This document shows positions 8,609 through 16,831 of a stretch of DNA of 64,000 bases, piece after piece. The position numbers and the translations under genes were made by a program. Numbering within the stretch: the first letter of the stretch is position 1; each line of letters begins with the position of its first letter. Below the pieces are notes generated by a model. That model saw only the letters and a program-made list of their open reading frames with translations, made no database searches and was not told the DNA's origin. This stretch comes from Tsukamurella pseudospumae (GTDB lineage Bacteria > Actinomycetota > Actinomycetes > Mycobacteriales > Mycobacteriaceae), in contig NZ_LSRE01000018.1 in assembly GCF_001575205.1 (NCBI RefSeq), positions 62,001 to 126,000 on the forward strand, given 5' to 3'.

Positions 8609-8914
8609 ATGTTCATGGCGGTCAATTCGGCGATCGCGGCGTTCGGCGCCGCCAACGCCGGCATCGGGGTGGCGGTCGCGACGGCGGGGTCGGTGGATGC
8701 GGCGGCCAATGTCGCGGCGCTGAACCCGGCCTTGGGGCTGATCGGGCAGGATTTCCTCGCGGCGTTCACCGCGGCGCAGGCGGTCCATGTCGAGTCGGTC
8801 GCGGAGCTGGCGGTGCTGTACGGCGGGATCGCGGCGTCGTCGTCGGCCACCGTCGCGGCGTACGGCGCCACGGAGGTGGCGAACGTCGCGGGGCTGACCT
8901 CGGCGGTGCTGTAG
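8609..8914 (+). CDS. PE-like ESX substrate (first pair)
   Basis: A 101-residue protein made of two helices, Ala-rich, resembling a PE domain. The segment QDFLAAFTAAQAVHVESVAELAVLYGG corresponds in spacing to the second PE helix. It ends with a YxxxE secretion signal (Tyr85 to Glu89, YGATEVANVAG), close to the PE consensus YAATEAANAAA. No signal peptide is present, as expected for a type VII substrate. The ATG follows GGGGGAGAG by a few bases. It lies 3 bases before the WxG-containing 8918 gene and probably forms a heterodimer with that protein. Family membership is inferred from pattern, not from a database match. Confidence 0.72.
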   Translation: MFMAVNSAIAAFGAANAGIGVAVATAGSVDAAANVAALNPALGLIGQDFLAAFTAAQAVHVESVAELAVLYGGIAASSSATVAAYGATEVANVAGLTSAVL

Positions 8915-8917
8915 GCC

Positions 8918-10312
8918 ATGGCCGATCCAGTGGCTCCGGGTGCCGGGGCGGTCGGCGGAACGGGAGCGGGAGGGGGCACGGATACCGGGCTGGACCCCGC
9001 CATCCGGGCGCTGCTCGACCGGCCCGTGAACGAGGTCCTCGCCGCGCTCGGTCTGCCCCCGGTGCCCACGGCGCCGGAGAAGCCTCCGCAGCAGGAGCTG
9101 CCGCCCGCCCCGAAGGGCGTGCCGGAGGCGCCGGAGTTCCCGGGCTTCGACGTGGCGGGCCTGGTGAAACCCATGACGGATCTGTTGTCCACCTTCGGTT
9201 CCGGCAGCTTCAGCGGGCTGGACCCGTCGGCGGCGTTGTCCGGGGCGTCGAAGGCGCTCGAGCAGGGCGTGTCGACGGGGATGCAGGCCATCGGGCAGCT
9301 CGCGTCGGTGTGGCAGGGGCCCGCCGCGACGGCGGCCACGGGCAAGGGGCTCCAGGCCGCGACCGGCACGGGCCTGGCCGCCGAACAGGGCGCGGAGTTG
9401 TCCACGGCCGTCGGCGAGGCCGCCACCGTCGTCGGCACGGGCGAGGCCGAGCTGCAGGCGATCATCGACTCGTTCATGTCGGTGATCGCGGCGCTCGGGC
9501 CGTCGCTGTGGCTTCCGCCCGGGCAGGCCGCGGCGGTGGCGGCCGCCGAGGAGCACCTCGCGCACGCGACGGAGGTGGTGGCGCGCACGAAGAGTCAGCT
9601 CTCGGGGCTCAGCGCGCAGGTGGGCGCCGCGGGCCGCAAGGTCCCGGTGGCGTCGCCGCCGATGACCGCGGCGACGACCGCGGCGCAGGCCGCCGCGTCG
9701 ATCGTCCCCGGCGTGGTCTCCGCGGTCACGGGTGCTCTCACGGGCGTGGCGAAGCTCGCCACCGACACGGTCTCGGGTGCCGTGAAAACAGCCGTGGGCC
9801 TGGCGGGCTCGGCGGCGGAGGCGGTCGGCGGCCTGGCGGAGTCGACCACGGAGTCCGAGGATGCCGGCGCGCCGGACGCGGACCGGGACGCGTTCCCGGT
9901 GGCCACCACCGGCGCTGGTATTGGTACCGGCAGCGGCGTGGGTGCGGGCGGAGGCGGGGGAGGCGTCGGCCTCACCGGCGCCGGTATTGGCGCGGCGTCC
10001 GCCACTCTGGCGCAACCGAGTTCGGGAACGCCGGCGGCGCGCACCCCTGTCGTCGACGGCGGCGCGCGCACGGTGCCCGCCTCGGAGGTGCTCACGCGCA
10101 CCGGGATGGGCGGCGGCATGATGCCGATGGGTGCGGCCGGCGCGTCGGGCGCGCGTGCCACCGGCGCGGACCACTCCGTGCCCGACTACCTCGTCACCAG
10201 CGGCAACGGGGAGGAGGTACTCGGGGATCTGCCGTTGGTCGGGCCCCAGGTGGTGGGCGACGCATCGCCGTCCGCCGACCTTGCCGGGCCCGATGTCGAA
10301 CTGCGCCTGTAA
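8918..10312 (+). CDS. PPE/EspB-like secreted protein with WxG motif (first pair)
   Basis: A 464-residue protein with no signal peptide. After a Gly/Pro-rich start (1-72), residues about 80-240 form a long helical region containing VWQGPAATAA, a WxG turn at Trp132-Gly134. Further helices run to about 300. The rest is Gly/Ala/Ser low complexity. This is the shape of PPE or EspB-type substrates, whose WxG hairpin packs against a PE partner; the partner here would be the preceding 101-residue protein. The ATG starts 3 bases after that gene's stop. Exact family is uncertain; an ESX cargo role is likely. Confidence 0.65.
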   Translation: MADPVAPGAGAVGGTGAGGGTDTGLDPAIRALLDRPVNEVLAALGLPPVPTAPEKPPQQELPPAPKGVPEAPEFPGFDVAGLVKPMTDLLSTFGSGSFSGLDPSAALSGASKALEQGVSTGMQAIGQLASVWQGPAATAATGKGLQAATGTGLAAEQGAELSTAVGEAATVVGTGEAELQAIIDSFMSVIAALGPSLWLPPGQAAAVAAAEEHLAHATEVVARTKSQLSGLSAQVGAAGRKVPVASPPMTAATTAAQAAASIVPGVVSAVTGALTGVAKLATDTVSGAVKTAVGLAGSAAEAVGGLAESTTESEDAGAPDADRDAFPVATTGAGIGTGSGVGAGGGGGGVGLTGAGIGAASATLAQPSSGTPAARTPVVDGGARTVPASEVLTRTGMGGGMMPMGAAGASGARATGADHSVPDYLVTSGNGEEVLGDLPLVGPQVVGDASPSADLAGPDVELRL

Positions 10313-10317
10313 CAGGC

Positions 10318-10347
10318 GGAACCGTACCGGGAGTCGGTGCGTCTAAT
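10318..10347 (+). promoter_or_regulatory. ECF (SigM-like) promoter, site B
   Basis: GGAAC at 10318-10322, exactly 17 bp, CGTC at 10340-10343, then TAAT. The predicted start of transcription is about 33 bp ahead of the ATG at 10383. It would drive the PE-like/PPE-like/EspG operon and possibly the two esx genes. Confidence 0.8.
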
Positions 10348-10382
10348 GAATGAGGGAAGAACTTCGGGGGGAGTGCACGACC

Positions 10383-10694
10383 ATGACAGGTACCAGGCTC
10401 AGCATGGATCCGCGGGAGGCGCGGGAGATCGCCCGCGGCATCGAGCGGATCGTCGAGGACCTCACCGGGGCGCAGCAGCGGTTCGCGGCACACGCGGCGC
10501 CGCCGGCCACGGGGAGGGACGAGGTGTCGGTGGCGGTGGCGAACACCGCTCGCCGGATGGGGGAGGCCCAGTCCCGCGCCGCGGAGACGTCCACCGCCGA
10601 GCTGCGCAGGCTCGGCCAGGCGGTGAGCGGCCATGTCTCGGCCGTCCAACGCAGGGACGGGGAGCTCGCGGCGGTCGTCGGTCTGGCGGTCTGA
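10383..10694 (+). CDS. PE-like protein (second pair)
   Basis: A 103-residue, mostly helical protein with the PE layout: helix 1 (REAREIARGIERIVEDLTGAQQRFA), a short turn (PPATGRDEVSV, comparable with the PAAADEVSAL turn of PE proteins), then helix 2. Unlike typical PE proteins it has no tyrosine, so no YxxxD/E signal is present; any signal must come from a partner. The ATG at 10383 has GGGGGGAG about 9 bases upstream. It is followed after 2 bases by a PPE-like gene, the standard PE-PPE arrangement. Assignment rests on pattern and context. Confidence 0.68.
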   Translation: MTGTRLSMDPREAREIARGIERIVEDLTGAQQRFAAHAAPPATGRDEVSVAVANTARRMGEAQSRAAETSTAELRRLGQAVSGHVSAVQRRDGELAAVVGLAV

Positions 10695-10696
10695 CG

Positions 10697-11647
10697 GTGC
10701 CGCGCGATCCGGGTTTCACCGGCGTCGAATGGTACTCCCGTCCCACCGAGCGGCTAGCGAGCGAATTGTTGGGCGGTGCCGGCGCACAGCCGCTCACCGC
10801 CGCCGCGCAGGAGACGGCGCGGCTCGCGTCCGCGTACGGCGCCGCCGCAGTCCAGCTAGACCGGCTCGTCGTGCAGCTCGACGGTGCCGTGGACACGGGG
10901 CGCTCGGACACGGAGGCCCGGCGCACCGGCCCGCTCCCGGAGTACGCGCGCTGGTTGGCGCGGCATGCGGCCGACCTCGCGGAGTACGCCGCGAAGCTCG
11001 CGGGCCAGGCGTCCGCCTACGAGACCGCATCTCGGGCGATGCCCTCGGTGGCGGACGCCACGCGGATGCGCACGGACCGGGAGAACACTCGTGCCGCGGC
11101 GGACGCCGGCGGTGCGGAGCCCGCGGTGGCGGCACTGGTCGGTGCCGCGGTGGACGCCGAACGGGCCGAGCAGGACGCGCACGGCACGGCTTCCGCCGTG
11201 ATGGTGGGCTTCGAGCGCGCCGCGGAGCCACTGCGGGTGCCCTGGGACTTCGCGCCGCCACCGAAGACGGACGCGGGGCGCGAGAAGCCCGCTAGGGACA
11301 AGCGCTCCGGCTCCGGTTCGGGAGCGGGCCGCGGCGCAGGTGGTGTCGGGGTCCCGGCCGCGCCGCTCTCCGCGTTCCCGGCGAGCGCGCTCCAGCGCGA
11401 TCAGGCGGGTACCGGCACACGTCCGGCCGCCGCGGCGAACACGACCGCCACGGGTGGGCGCGGCGTACCGATGATGCCCGCCGGCCTGATGGGCGCGGCG
11501 GCCGGTGCCGGTGCGAAGCACGCGGTCACCCACACTCCGGGCGCCATGCCCTCCGCGGGTGACGAGGACGCTCCCGACGCCTTCGTGGTGCACGCCGCGC
11601 CCGCGGTGCTCGGCGCCCACGGCGAGAGCCTGGTGGAGGAGCTGTGA
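10697..11647 (+). CDS. PPE-family-like protein (second pair)
   Basis: A 316-residue protein starting at GTG. Residues 1-180 follow the PPE fold: GFTGVEWYSRPTERLASELLGG at the start, YARWLARHAADLAEYAAKLAGQ (about 83-104) equivalent to the PPE pYvaWL helix, and AYETA at 108-112, a PPE hallmark. The usual WxG is not visible. The C-terminal part is charged, then Gly/Ala/Thr-rich. PPE proteins pair with PE partners and need EspG for export; both are present as flanking genes. The stop overlaps the espG start by 4 bases. Confidence 0.78.
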   Translation: MPRDPGFTGVEWYSRPTERLASELLGGAGAQPLTAAAQETARLASAYGAAAVQLDRLVVQLDGAVDTGRSDTEARRTGPLPEYARWLARHAADLAEYAAKLAGQASAYETASRAMPSVADATRMRTDRENTRAAADAGGAEPAVAALVGAAVDAERAEQDAHGTASAVMVGFERAAEPLRVPWDFAPPPKTDAGREKPARDKRSGSGSGAGRGAGGVGVPAAPLSAFPASALQRDQAGTGTRPAAAANTTATGGRGVPMMPAGLMGAAAGAGAKHAVTHTPGAMPSAGDEDAPDAFVVHAAPAVLGAHGESLVEEL

Positions 11648-12387
11648 GCGCGCACGCGGTCGCCGCGCTGAGGGCACGGTTCGGTACCGAGGTACCCCCG
11701 GTGCTGTGGACGCCGCCGGACCCGAGGCGCACCGTCGATTCCGACGAGCCGGCGCTCGGCCGACCAGCGCAGGCGGAGCAGGACGACGGCCTGGACGACG
11801 ACGAGCTGGCGGCCCTGGGCGTGCTCGCCGCGCCGCAGGTGCGGATCGAGGGCCGTTCGTCCGATGCACTGGGATCACGGCTGTGTCTGGCCCGTTCGGG
11901 ACTCAGCACAGCGCGGGTGATCCGCAGCGCGGGTACCGCCACCGTCGACCTGCCGCACTGCGACGGCTCCGCGGACCGGCTGGGCGTGCTCGTCGCGCCG
12001 CTGCTCGGCGCGGGTGTGCCCGCGGATCCCGCTGTCGCGGCGTGCTTGCCCGCCGCGGCGGGTATGGAGGCGTTGTCCGCGGGGGAGGCGTCCGCCGTCG
12101 CCGCAGGACTTCGGGCGATCGGGGTCGCGGCGGATCCCGCGCGGCTGATCGCGAAGGTGTTCACGCGCTCGCGGCGCAGTGTCGAGTTCACGGTGCACGC
12201 GGGCGAGTCCCGGTGCGCGGGCGTGGTCGCGGTGATCGACGCGCCCAGCGGCCGCGTCGTCGTCCGCACAGCGGGCGGGTCCGGCGCCGGAGCGTTCATG
12301 GCGGTGGCCGAGGGGAGCACGCATCGGATCGGCAGGGCGTTGCGGAGTGCCTGCGAAGAACTTCCGGGGGGCGGCTGGACGCCGTGA
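11644..12387 (+). CDS. EspG-like ESX secretion chaperone
   Basis: A 247-residue protein resembling the EspG family, cytosolic chaperones that bind the tip of PE-PPE dimers and deliver them to the ESX channel. It shows the alternating strands and helices of that family, for example VLAAPQVRIEGRSS, then GSRLCLARSGLSTARVIRSAG and CAGVVAVIDAPSGRVVVRTAG. The GTG start overlaps the PPE-like stop, giving the order PE-PPE-espG. Mycobacterial ESX-4 loci lack espG, so its presence at this chromosomal position is notable. Identification is by pattern and neighbours. Confidence 0.72.
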   Translation: MSAHAVAALRARFGTEVPPVLWTPPDPRRTVDSDEPALGRPAQAEQDDGLDDDELAALGVLAAPQVRIEGRSSDALGSRLCLARSGLSTARVIRSAGTATVDLPHCDGSADRLGVLVAPLLGAGVPADPAVAACLPAAAGMEALSAGEASAVAAGLRAIGVAADPARLIAKVFTRSRRSVEFTVHAGESRCAGVVAVIDAPSGRVVVRTAGGSGAGAFMAVAEGSTHRIGRALRSACEELPGGGWTP

Positions 12388-12456
12388 CCGGGGACGGCTC
12401 GCGCCGACCGGTGCGGGTCGCGACGTGCCGGCACGTCCGGCGGGGAGGAGTACGAC

Positions 12457-12768
12457 ATGACGACCAAGGCCGAACTCGCGGCGATGAAGACCGGCGCCGG
12501 GACGCTGGACGACCTCGGCGCGCAGATGAAGGGGACGCTCGGGCAGTTGCGGGGCGACGTGGAGGCCACGCAGGGGGTCTGGGCCGGTGCGGCGCAGGTG
12601 GCGTTCCTCGGCGTGATGGCGCGCTGGGACGAGAGCGCGGCCAAGATCAACACCGCGCTCAACGACATCAGCACGATGCTCACGAACAACACCGCCAGCT
12701 ACGGCGCGCAGGAGGAACAGAACGTCTCCGACATCAACGCGGGCTTCGGCGGCGTGCTGAACGTCTGA
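12457..12768 (+). CDS. WXG100 protein, EsxB/CFP-10-like
   Basis: A 103-residue helical hairpin substrate of the type VII system. The turn contains WAG (Trp42-Gly44). The C-terminal helix carries a YxxxE export signal (Tyr82 to Glu86, SYGAQEEQN), so this is the CFP-10-like partner recognised by EccC. It would pair with the next gene product as an Esx heterodimer. By position it corresponds to the esxU/esxT pair next to rplM in M. tuberculosis. GGGGAGG lies about 9 bases before the ATG. Confidence 0.93.
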   Translation: MTTKAELAAMKTGAGTLDDLGAQMKGTLGQLRGDVEATQGVWAGAAQVAFLGVMARWDESAAKINTALNDISTMLTNNTASYGAQEEQNVSDINAGFGGVLNV

Positions 12769-12794
12769 TCAGACAACGACACAGGGGGAACATC

Positions 12795-13091
12795 ATGAGT
12801 GACTACATCCGGTACGACTACGCCACCATCCGCGGCGCGCTCGACGACATCACCACCCGCACGACGGTGCTGCTCCAACAGGCGGAGAGCATCGTCGCGG
12901 AGCAGAAGAAGTTCGAGGGCGCCTGGGAGGACCCGGATTCCGCGACCGCCTATCAGGCGGTGCAGACGAAGTGGAACTCGGGCTTCGAGGAGATCACCTC
13001 GCTGTTGACCCGCGTCAAGACGGCAGCCGAGAACGCGGTCCAGTCGATGCAGACGACCAACGCGCAGGCCGCGCAGGGCTGGCAGACCTAG
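12795..13091 (+). CDS. WXG100 protein, EsxA/ESAT-6-like, with WED turn
   Basis: A 98-residue WXG100-family protein, second half of the Esx pair. The helix-turn-helix is clear, but the turn reads WED (Trp44-Asp46, GAWEDPDSA) in place of WxG. No YxxxD/E signal is seen at the C-terminus (ending QGWQT), consistent with the ESAT-6-like member that relies on its partner's signal. It starts 26 bases after the previous stop with AGGGGGA upstream. A strong hairpin follows directly. Confidence 0.9.
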   Translation: MSDYIRYDYATIRGALDDITTRTTVLLQQAESIVAEQKKFEGAWEDPDSATAYQAVQTKWNSGFEEITSLLTRVKTAAENAVQSMQTTNAQAAQGWQT

Positions 13092-13104
13092 CTCGGAAGC
13101 GGCG

Positions 13105-13140
13105 ACGGGGCCCGGCGACCGCTCGGTCGCCGGGCCCCGT
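13105..13140. terminator. Strong bidirectional hairpin after the esx pair
   Basis: Perfect 16-bp arms at 13105-13120 and 13125-13140 with the loop GCTC. There is no T run. It lies between the convergent esx genes and eccE and could end both transcripts. Confidence 0.8.
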
Positions 13141-13158
13141 CGTGCGCGGGACAGTGGG

Positions 13159-14607
13159 TCATGCGACGAGCCGCAGGGTGGCGGCGCCGCCGTCGGTGCG
13201 GACGGTGAGCATCCCCGGCATCGGCTGGCTGAGCACCACGTCGGCCTCGGAGACCGGGGAGATCCCCGCCTGTTCGATCCGCCAGACGGTGCCCGCGGGC
13301 TCGACCGAGCCCGGCGGCAGCCCGATCGCTGTGCCGTCGAGCACGGTGACCGTGTAGTCGGCCGGGCCGAGCGGGACCGGATCGGGGTAGCGCCAGCCGG
13401 AGATCCACAGGTGGCGCGGAGATCCCACCCAGGACACGAGCGGCTCCCACATCGCGGGCCGGCCCGTCACGACGAGGACCCGCGCCCCCGTCGCGACGGC
13501 GCGCTCGACGAGCTGGCGGGCCGGATCGTCGGCGACGGCGGCCCAGACGGTCCGAACGCCGCGCCCGTGGAGGCGGACTCCCACGGGCCCGCCCGCCGCA
13601 TCGGACCCGAGGATCTGGCCGGCCCCGCTCAGCGGCACGTGGACGGATTCCAGGGCGTTCACCGCGCCGGTCGCCTCGTGATCGCCGCGCCGCCGGCGGT
13701 CGCCCGATTCGGCCCCGGTGAGCCAGGCGCCCAGCCGGACTCCGCGATCCGTACCTGCGCGCAGCGTCACTCCGACGGTGCCCGGTGCATCCTCGCGGAA
13801 CAGGTCGCCCAGCCCGCCGTGGGAGAGGATCTCGGGGTCCAGGTGCTCGGCTCCGGACGGCGGGGCGGTGTCCAGGTGCGCAGCCTCGGCCGGGCGAACC
13901 ACGGCCGCGTCGATGCCCGCCGCGCGGAGCAGATCGATCACCCGCTGCGCCGCCAGCGCGGCCACGCGTCCCTCGCCCGACGGTCCGCCACCCCGTCGTA
14001 GGCACGCCGCCGCACACTCGCGCGGATCGATCGTGACGCCGAGCAGCATGTCGATTGCGGCCCAACGGTTCACGGGTCCGAGGAGCTGCCGGTACCGCAG
14101 GCGCGGATTGGGCGGCTCACCGGGCGCACGGCCGCCGTTCAGCAGGACATCGATCCGCGATGCGGGTGAGTCGGCGTGCCGGAGCAGCCCCGCGAGCAGT
14201 CCCAGCGGCACGGCCGGGTCGTCCCGGCGCAGCAGCGCCACCAGGTGCGGCGTCGACGCGGCGATGCGCACGAACGTGGTCAGCCCGTCGCCGCTGCGGC
14301 GCACTCCGATGTCGCCACCGCCGGGATAGGGCGCGGCCTCGACCCGGACCCGTGCCGCCGCCCGCACGGCGAGCCGGTCCGCGACGAACTCGGCGCCGGA
14401 GGTCCCGCGCACTCGGGTCAACGCCCCGCCCCCGACCACGAGCGCGGCGGTGGCGGCGGCCCAGTGCGGCCCGCCGAGCGCCGCGGTGCCGAGCCCCGCG
14501 ACAGCGGCACCCGCCTCCGCGAGGAGCACAGCGCCGGTGCCCGGCCACGTCGAGCGGTGCCACCTCCCGGGAGCGGTGAGTCCGGTCGACGGTAGTGACT
14601 GATCCAT
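13159..14607 (-). CDS. eccE: Type VII secretion protein EccE
   Basis: A 482-residue protein matching EccE, the peripheral membrane subunit of the ESX core complex. Two hydrophobic N-terminal segments (about 20-65, GTGAVLLAEAGAAVAGLGTAAL then WAAATAALVVGG) are followed by a large soluble alpha/beta region with DIGVRRSGDGLTTFVRI and ADYTVTVLDGTAIGL. The ATG at 14607 is supported by GGGGGAG upstream. It is divergent from eccB across 134 bp. Many mycobacterial ESX-4 loci lack eccE, though M. abscessus has it, so this locus encodes a complete-looking membrane core. Confidence 0.8.
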   Translation of the reverse strand: MDQSLPSTGLTAPGRWHRSTWPGTGAVLLAEAGAAVAGLGTAALGGPHWAAATAALVVGGGALTRVRGTSGAEFVADRLAVRAAARVRVEAAPYPGGGDIGVRRSGDGLTTFVRIAASTPHLVALLRRDDPAVPLGLLAGLLRHADSPASRIDVLLNGGRAPGEPPNPRLRYRQLLGPVNRWAAIDMLLGVTIDPRECAAACLRRGGGPSGEGRVAALAAQRVIDLLRAAGIDAAVVRPAEAAHLDTAPPSGAEHLDPEILSHGGLGDLFREDAPGTVGVTLRAGTDRGVRLGAWLTGAESGDRRRRGDHEATGAVNALESVHVPLSGAGQILGSDAAGGPVGVRLHGRGVRTVWAAVADDPARQLVERAVATGARVLVVTGRPAMWEPLVSWVGSPRHLWISGWRYPDPVPLGPADYTVTVLDGTAIGLPPGSVEPAGTVWRIEQAGISPVSEADVVLSQPMPGMLTVRTDGGAATLRLVA

Positions 14608-14741
14608 GAATGCTCCCCCTCGAGCCCGGCCGTCTCCCCCGAAACGCCCTGCAGTGCTGTGAAAGTACCGTAGTCTCGGCGAGAGCACGACCGCTTCGGG
14701 GGAAGCGGATCGGCACGCACCTTGGGGGAGGGCGAGCGAGA

Positions 14742-16160
14742 ATGCGTAGACAACTGACCACCCGCGCGCAGGTCAGCGGATACCGCTTCGTGTTGCGGCG
14801 CATGGACCACGCGCTGTTGCGCCGCGATCCGCGGATGATCTCGGATCCCATGGCCTCGCAGTCCCGATCGCTCATCGTGGGCCTGATCCTGGCGCTGGTG
14901 GTCACCGGCGGCTGCGGCGTCCTCGCACTGATCCGTCCGCAGGGTGCCGTCGGCAGCGCGAAAATCGTGCTGGCCAAGGAGTCCGGCGCGTTGTACGTCC
15001 GCGTGGAGGACGTGCTGCACCCCGTGACCGGTCTCGCGTCCGCGCGCCTCGTGGTCGGCGAGGCCGCCTCGCCCACCTCGGTGAAGGACAAGCGGCTCAG
15101 CGACTTCCGGCGGGGGCCCGAGGTCGGGATCGTCGGCGCACCGGCCCAGATCCTCGGCCCGGTCTCGGCCTGGAAGGACGGCGCGTCGCCGTGGCTGCTC
15201 TGCGACCGGACGCGGCCGGCACCGTCGGACCAGCCCACGGCGCGGGACGCGCTCGACACGATGGTCACGTCCGTCGACGAGGGATCCGCCGACGACGGCG
15301 CCGTGTTGGTGCGCCGCGAGGACCGGTACTTCCTGCTGCTGCGAGGTTTCCGCGCGCCGGTCGACCCCGCTGACCCCGTTGTCCGGAGGCTCGCGGGCAT
15401 CGACGGCGCCGCGGCTCGCGCGGTCAGTGCGCCCCTGCTCAACGCGTTCGCCCGGATCGACGACATCGCGATCCCACAGATCGCCGGCCGCGGCCAGGCC
15501 GCCACAGCCGTCCCCGGATCGCGGGTGGCCGATGTGGTCCGGGTCTCCGACGCCGACCGGGACCGCCTCTACGTCGTCCTGTCCGACGGGGTGCAGCCGG
15601 TGGGGCAGTGGGCCGCCGACCTGATCCGCGCGGGCGACCCGACGGGAGCGCCCATCGCCACCGTGCCCGCCTCGGTCGTCGCCGCCGCGGCCGTCCGGCG
15701 CTCGGTGCCCGTCGCCGACCTGCCGGACAGGCGGCCCGCTCTCCGCACGCTGCGGGAGGCGCCGGTCGTGTGCGCCGCGGCCTCGACCGACGGAAACAGC
15801 GGGGGCACCGTCGAACTGCGCACCTTCACCGCGCCATCCGGGCCCGGCACGCCCGTCGCGCTCGCCGGGGCCGACGGTGCCGGCGACGCCCTGGACGCGG
15901 CGCTCGTGCCCGCGGGGTCGGGCGAGTACGTGGTCTCGGCGCAGCCGGGCGGCGAGCGCCGCGATGGCCTGTTCTACGTCTCCGACTCGGGCGTGCGGTT
16001 CGGCATCCCCGACACGGGGACCGCGCAGATCCTCGGGCTGCTGCACCAGCCGCGGCCCGTGGCCTGGTCGGTGCTCTCGGCCCTGCCCGCAGGGCCGGAC
16101 CTCACGCGGACGGCCGCCGCCGTGACCCGCGACGGTGTGCCGATCACGGTGTCCAGCTGA
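14742..16160 (+). CDS. eccB: Type VII secretion protein EccB
   Basis: A 472-residue ESX core component. The N-terminal RRQLTTRAQVSGYRFVLRRMDHALLRRD is the conserved cytoplasmic start. One transmembrane helix spans about 44-64 (LIVGLILALVVTGGCGV). The rest is the periplasmic repeat domain (GSAKIVLAKESGALYVRV, then VADVVRVSDADRDRLYVVLSDGVQPVGQ), stabilised by paired cysteines. EccB proteins have ATPase-like reports but mainly scaffold the pore. The ATG at 14742 has GGGGGAGGG about 10 bases upstream. It is divergent from eccE and followed by a kinase-like gene. Confidence 0.95.
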   Translation: MRRQLTTRAQVSGYRFVLRRMDHALLRRDPRMISDPMASQSRSLIVGLILALVVTGGCGVLALIRPQGAVGSAKIVLAKESGALYVRVEDVLHPVTGLASARLVVGEAASPTSVKDKRLSDFRRGPEVGIVGAPAQILGPVSAWKDGASPWLLCDRTRPAPSDQPTARDALDTMVTSVDEGSADDGAVLVRREDRYFLLLRGFRAPVDPADPVVRRLAGIDGAAARAVSAPLLNAFARIDDIAIPQIAGRGQAATAVPGSRVADVVRVSDADRDRLYVVLSDGVQPVGQWAADLIRAGDPTGAPIATVPASVVAAAAVRRSVPVADLPDRRPALRTLREAPVVCAAASTDGNSGGTVELRTFTAPSGPGTPVALAGADGAGDALDAALVPAGSGEYVVSAQPGGERRDGLFYVSDSGVRFGIPDTGTAQILGLLHQPRPVAWSVLSALPAGPDLTRTAAAVTRDGVPITVSS

Positions 16161-16268
16161 GTCTCCCGACTCGCGCGGGTCCGGTAATCAGGTTGACCGC
16201 CGCCACGGTCCGCGGCAGAGTGCGTGGCACCGCGTCGTCGACGAACCGCCACCGGAGGGACGAATCAG

Positions 16269-16799
16269 ATGGAGCGAACCGTCGTCATCCTCACCGGGCC
16301 ACCGGGGGCCGGGAAGAGTACTGTCGCGGCATCCGTCGCCAGGTCGTTCGCCCGCGGAGTCCACCTGCACACGGACGACTTCTGGCACTCCATCGTCGCC
16401 GGGGCGATTCCGCCGTACGAGCCGGAGTCGGCGGAGCAGAATCGGACGGTGATGGAGGTCATCGCCGGAGCGGTCTTCACCTACGCGGGAGGCGGATTCA
16501 CGACCGTCCTCGATGGAATCGTGGGTCCGTGGATGCTCGATCACTTCAGCGACCGCGCGGATGAGGCCGCGGTCCACTACGTGATCCTCCGGCCGTCACG
16601 GACCGTCGCGCTCCGTCGCGCGCAGGCACGAACAACGCCCGGGGCCCTCGTCGACGAACATCCGATCGTGACGATGTGGGACCAGTTCGATGCGCTCGAC
16701 GAGTACGAACCGCACGTTCTCGACACCTCGGCCGATACCCCGGCCGGAACGATCGAACGGGTCCTGGAGGCGATCGCCTCCGCGCGATTCCGCCTCTGA
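16269..16799 (+). CDS. P-loop kinase of the AAA_33/zeta-toxin-like type
   Basis: A 176-residue P-loop phosphotransferase. The Walker A motif GPPGAGKS is at about 9-16. LHTDDFWHSIVAG follows, with the acidic residues typical of chloramphenicol-phosphotransferase-like and zeta-like kinases. An arginine-rich lid follows (RPSRTVALRRAQAR). The ATG at 16269 is supported by GGAGGGA 8 bases upstream. It lies between eccB and the convergent mycP. I see no antitoxin next to it, so a free-standing small-molecule kinase is more likely than a toxin. Its link to secretion is unknown. Confidence 0.75.
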   Translation: MERTVVILTGPPGAGKSTVAASVARSFARGVHLHTDDFWHSIVAGAIPPYEPESAEQNRTVMEVIAGAVFTYAGGGFTTVLDGIVGPWMLDHFSDRADEAAVHYVILRPSRTVALRRAQARTTPGALVDEHPIVTMWDQFDALDEYEPHVLDTSADTPAGTIERVLEAIASARFRL

Positions 16800-16831
16800 C
16801 GGCCCGATCGGTGCACTGCGCCGCACCGGAC

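Noticed and set aside
7730-10174. 814-codon frame on the minus strand across the PE-like genes
   Set aside because: Arg/Gly/His-rich nonsense typical of an antisense frame; the plus strand has ribosome sites, a promoter pattern and ESX motifs.
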